Part shown: positions 43,954-46,979 of the stretch, piece by piece
Numbering within the stretch: the first letter of the stretch is position 1
Layout of the letters: each line of letters starts with the position of its first letter
Origin: Candidatus Falkowiibacteriota bacterium
Lineage (GTDB): Bacteria; Patescibacteriota; Patescibacteriia; CAIXNZ01
Direction: 5' to 3'
DNA length: 46,979 nucleotides
Assembly: GCA_016927685.1 (NCBI GenBank)
Contig: JAFGMD010000036.1
Span: 1-46,979, forward strand
The notes under the pieces: generated by a model
Told to the model about the DNA's origin: nothing
The model's input: the letters and a program-made list of their open reading frames with translations, nothing else
Database searches by the model: none
Position numbers and translations under genes: made by a program

Positions 43954-44940
43954 TTATATTTTTATATCTGGCCCGGCTACAAAATTATCCAGCCATTCTT
44001 TTTCAGCCACATTAATCGCCTCCCATTTATAACCCTTAGCATTAAAAGTCTTTTCATCGACAATCCATTGCTTTTCAGTGCCTTTTAAATAATAAACCTT
44101 AGGATCACCAATAATTTTTGCTAATTTAGGATATGTAAATAATACTCTGGCCGGGCCATTAGCTTTACGAACATTAAAATCATAATCATGCAAACTATCT
44201 ATAAATAATTCGTAGTCATAGCGATGGCTTTTACCCGTTTTTCTATCACCAGTATCATTAGTAATAAATTCTTGAGTCGTGTCGTCATAGCCAATAATAA
44301 CCATCATGTGGTATGAAGTGCCTCGCGGCAAAGGTACAAAAGGAATATTTGGATTTTTTAAGTCAAAGCCGTAATGCAAAGAAATGACCGGCCTCTTTTG
44401 CTGTAATTCTTTTTTAATTTCTGCAACAGTTGGATTGTCTTTAATTGTAGCATTATAAGAAGTATAATCATTAATTAATCTAGCTGTTCTTTTGGCATCT
44501 GAATCAGCATTTGAGCCCCATATTTTATTTTGCAGGGCAAAATGAACTTCCATGAATTTTTTCGCCTCTTTAATACTGACCTCACGGTTCCCTAAATAAT
44601 AATTTTCTATCTGAGCCATACTCGCCTCTTCGCAAGCATTTTTCCAGGGTCCAGTCCAATTATTATCAGGGGCTTCATTTATATAAGGCACTGATAATTC
44701 CAATGTTTCTAAGGGCTGATATTTTATTATGGGCGAATAGCCATTAAAGACCTCTTGCCCATCTTTATAACCATCATTATCAGTATCAATCATATTTAAG
44801 TTGGAATTATAAATATTTTTCTCTTCATAATCTGATAAACCGTCATTATCGCTATCTTGCTCAATTTTAGCAAAAACAAAACCAGCGGCCAGGATTAAGC
44901 CGATGGCTATCACAAAAAATGTAATAATCTTATATTTCAT
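43954..44940 (-). CDS. C39-like peptidase family protein with thrombospondin type 3-like acidic repeat
   Basis: DSDNDGLSDYEEKNIYNSNLNMIDTDNDGYKDGQEVFNGY; GPWKNACEEASMAQIENYYLG; YHMMVIIGYDD. Confidence 0.85.
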   Translation of the reverse strand: MKYKIITFFVIAIGLILAAGFVFAKIEQDSDNDGLSDYEEKNIYNSNLNMIDTDNDGYKDGQEVFNGYSPIIKYQPLETLELSVPYINEAPDNNWTGPWKNACEEASMAQIENYYLGNREVSIKEAKKFMEVHFALQNKIWGSNADSDAKRTARLINDYTSYNATIKDNPTVAEIKKELQQKRPVISLHYGFDLKNPNIPFVPLPRGTSYHMMVIIGYDDTTQEFITNDTGDRKTGKSHRYDYELFIDSLHDYDFNVRKANGPARVLFTYPKLAKIIGDPKVYYLKGTEKQWIVDEKTFNAKGYKWEAINVAEKEWLDNFVAGPDIKI

Positions 44941-45002
44941 ATTTATATTTTAACAAAAAAATAACAGAAAAGCAATAAAAAAACACCAACGGGTGTTTGA
45001 AT

Positions 45003-45079
45003 TGGCGGGGACGGCCGGACTTGAACCGGTGACCTTCTGCGTGACAGGCAGACGCTCTAACCAGCTGAGCTACGCCCCC
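45003..45079 (-). tRNA. tRNA-Asp (anticodon GTC), CCA encoded
   Basis: GGGGGCGTAGCTCAGCTGGTTAGAGCGTCTGCCTGTCACGCAGAAGGTCACCGGTTCAAGTCCGGCCGTCCCCGCCA. Confidence 0.97.
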
Positions 45080-45157
45080 AAATACATATTTAAAAAAACA
45101 AGGACAAATCCTTGTGTAGAAATTATATCATTTATTTAGAATTAAATCAAGCCCTAA

Positions 45158-46498
45158 TTACAAAAATTTCTTTATTTCTCTCGCCTCTTTTTCAAATCCT
45201 TTCCTCCCCAAAAGCCCATACATATATTTTTTGCTATGTTCCACGCCTGGCTGGTTAAAAACATTAATGCCCAAAAGCTCTCCCAAATAAACGGCGGCCA
45301 TTTCAAAAAAGAAAAATAACTGACCCAGATAATATTCATTAAGTTCTGGCAAATAAATTGTACCATTGGGTCGCTGACTTTTCATTAAAGAAACCGAGGT
45401 TGCTTTATGCTCAATTTTTAAAATTTGATTAAAACTATGACCGCCTAAATATGCCATCTCCTTATTATTTGTTTTAGGCACGCTTAAATCATGTTTATAT
45501 TTTTCTGCAATAATAAAGGTTATAATCTTATCATGCGGACCTTCAATATAAAGTTGTAACTGCGAATGTTGGTCAGTTGGGCCCAAAGCTGCAATCGGAG
45601 TAATCCCTAGTCTTTCCTTGCCCAAACTCTCTGCCCAAAGTTGCCTGAACCAAAAAGCAAATTCATTTAAATAATAATTATAGGGCATCAAAACAGAAAT
45701 ATTTTGCTTTCTTTTTTTATAGGCCAAATATTGCAAAGCAGCAAAAATAAATGGGCTATTAACTTTCAAATTATTACTTTTGCTTATTTTATCAATCACC
45801 CTAGCTCCCGCTAAAAGTTTTTTTATGTCAAAACCACAAGCCATAGCAGACAAAAGGCCATTAGCAGATAAAACAGAATAACGACCTCCCCCAGGATAAT
45901 GGGCTAAATTTAAATAGCCTTCTTTTTGCGCAATATCACTAAGAGGATTTTTATTTGGTAAGGTTGATATAATAAAATGCTTTTGCGCTTTTTTCTGGCC
46001 GACTGCCCCAATCACCTTTTTTCTAAAATACAAAAAACTGACCATTGGCTCAATGGTTGAGCCAGAGCGGCTGACAATAAAAAAAGCGGTTTTTTTCAAA
46101 TCTAAAATTTTTAGCAAATCATCTAGAACGCGAGGATCAGTGGTATTTCCCGCAAAATATATATTTAAGCCCTTTGTTTTTAATTGATTATTATAACGGC
46201 CAGCCAAAGTTCGTATAATAGCACGCGCCCCCAAATCAGAAGCGCCAATACCGACTATAACTAAATTTTTAAAGTTCTTTTTAAGAATGACATTTAGTTT
46301 GCCGAGTAAATTAACTAATAAATTATCATAAGGTAATTTTCTAAAGCTTAAATCTGGATTATTTTTTAGTTTTTCAATTTTTTTATTAATAGTTGCTAGC
46401 TTTTTGCCTAGTTTTGCCAACTCTTGCTTTTTAAAGCCAAAACTACCCACCTTTTCGGCAGACATGAATTGACAATCATATTTAATAATTTTTTCCAT
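45158..46498 (-). CDS. pgi: glucose-6-phosphate isomerase
   Basis: LVIVGIGASDLGARAIIRTL, FFIVSRSGSTIEPM, TDQHSQLQLYIEGP, NVFNQPGVEHSKKYMYGLLG. Confidence 0.93.
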   Translation of the reverse strand: MEKIIKYDCQFMSAEKVGSFGFKKQELAKLGKKLATINKKIEKLKNNPDLSFRKLPYDNLLVNLLGKLNVILKKNFKNLVIVGIGASDLGARAIIRTLAGRYNNQLKTKGLNIYFAGNTTDPRVLDDLLKILDLKKTAFFIVSRSGSTIEPMVSFLYFRKKVIGAVGQKKAQKHFIISTLPNKNPLSDIAQKEGYLNLAHYPGGGRYSVLSANGLLSAMACGFDIKKLLAGARVIDKISKSNNLKVNSPFIFAALQYLAYKKRKQNISVLMPYNYYLNEFAFWFRQLWAESLGKERLGITPIAALGPTDQHSQLQLYIEGPHDKIITFIIAEKYKHDLSVPKTNNKEMAYLGGHSFNQILKIEHKATSVSLMKSQRPNGTIYLPELNEYYLGQLFFFFEMAAVYLGELLGINVFNQPGVEHSKKYMYGLLGRKGFEKEAREIKKFL

Positions 46499-46585
46499 AA
46501 AACTCTATATTCTAAATTCTAAATTAATTATAGCACATTAGGGCCTTTGGTGATATAATAAAGTTAATAAATTAAACTCAAATAT

Positions 46586-46979
46586 ATGAGAAATTTCACT
46601 ATTATTTTATTCATCTTTTTTCTTGCTTTTTTAATTTTCTCCCTTTTTGTCAGCGACTCATTATTATTTTTTCTACTGATGTTCGTTGCCTTTTTAATCG
46701 GATTTATCTGTTTGGGAGAATACTTGGGCGCTTTAAGAGGAATAATTATTGGTATTGCATTGATTATTCTTCCTTTTTTAATTGAGTATATTTTGCGCCT
46801 GCTCGATGCGCCTTATTTTAATAGTTCATTGATTGAATCGCTTACAGTAAATAATATCAAGGTGCCCCTGACGATAAATAACCTTTTTATGGTCTTTACC
46901 CTGCCCTTACTGTTTATTTGCGCCCTATTTTTCGCACAAAAAATGAAATTATTTTTTAATATTAAGAAATATCTTAATA
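46586..46979 (+). CDS. membrane protein, truncated by the window end
   Basis: ATG then an open hydrophobic frame MRNFTIILFIFFLAFLIFSLFVSDSLLFFLLMF to the last base; missing from the ORF track because no stop is in the window. Confidence 0.65.
   Translation, partial: MRNFTIILFIFFLAFLIFSLFVSDSLLFFLLMFVAFLIGFICLGEYLGALRGIIIGIALIILPFLIEYILRLLDAPYFNSSLIESLTVNNIKVPLTINNLFMVFTLPLLFICALFFAQKMKLFFNIKKYLN

Noticed and set aside
1-46979. CRISPR arrays, rRNA genes, IS elements, prophage genes
   Set aside because: No regularly spaced identical repeats with unique spacers, no rRNA core sequence, no transposase/integrase or phage structural motifs were seen.

Overview
AT-rich bacterial chromosomal window whose gene content resembles Candidate Phyla Radiation/Patescibacteria genomes; that placement is inference from gene style, not a database result. 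Most of it is a large surface-polysaccharide/cell-envelope locus on the - strand: rfbB-like dehydratase, rfbC-like cupin, several GT4/GT2 glycosyltransferases, O-antigen-ligase-like protein, Wzz-like protein, GtrA, radical SAM, S8 and C39 proteases, and a 1138-aa S-layer-like protein next to an ECF-type sigma factor. The right side holds a translation block (smpB, tmRNA, infC, rpmI, rplT), tRNA-Asp and pgi. The strongest candidate for an undescribed system is at ~11.28-12.83 kb. It is a divergent reverse transcriptase (QGAPTSP motif, YADN in place of YxDD) preceded by a sigma70-like promoter and a ~326-nt noncoding leader. That leader is bracketed by a 17-nt a1/a2-like inverted repeat, contains two ~52-nt near-identical stem-loop repeats plus further perfect stems, and is followed by a terminator-like hairpin before the RT ribosome-binding site. 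This layout is retron-like, but the RT lacks recognisable canonical retron NAxxH and VTG motifs. Other notable items: a 397-bp GIY-YIG gene bracketed by ~46-50-nt inverted repeats; a promoter-driven structured RNA upstream of smpB; tmRNA whose 5' end overlaps the smpB stop codon and which encodes an unusual tag; GCAA-tetraloop hairpins upstream of the S-layer-like gene; degenerate heptamer arrays next to start codons; and single-gene cassettes sharing a conserved leader element. All calls are by eye from sequence and the supplied ORF track; no searches or folding programs were run.
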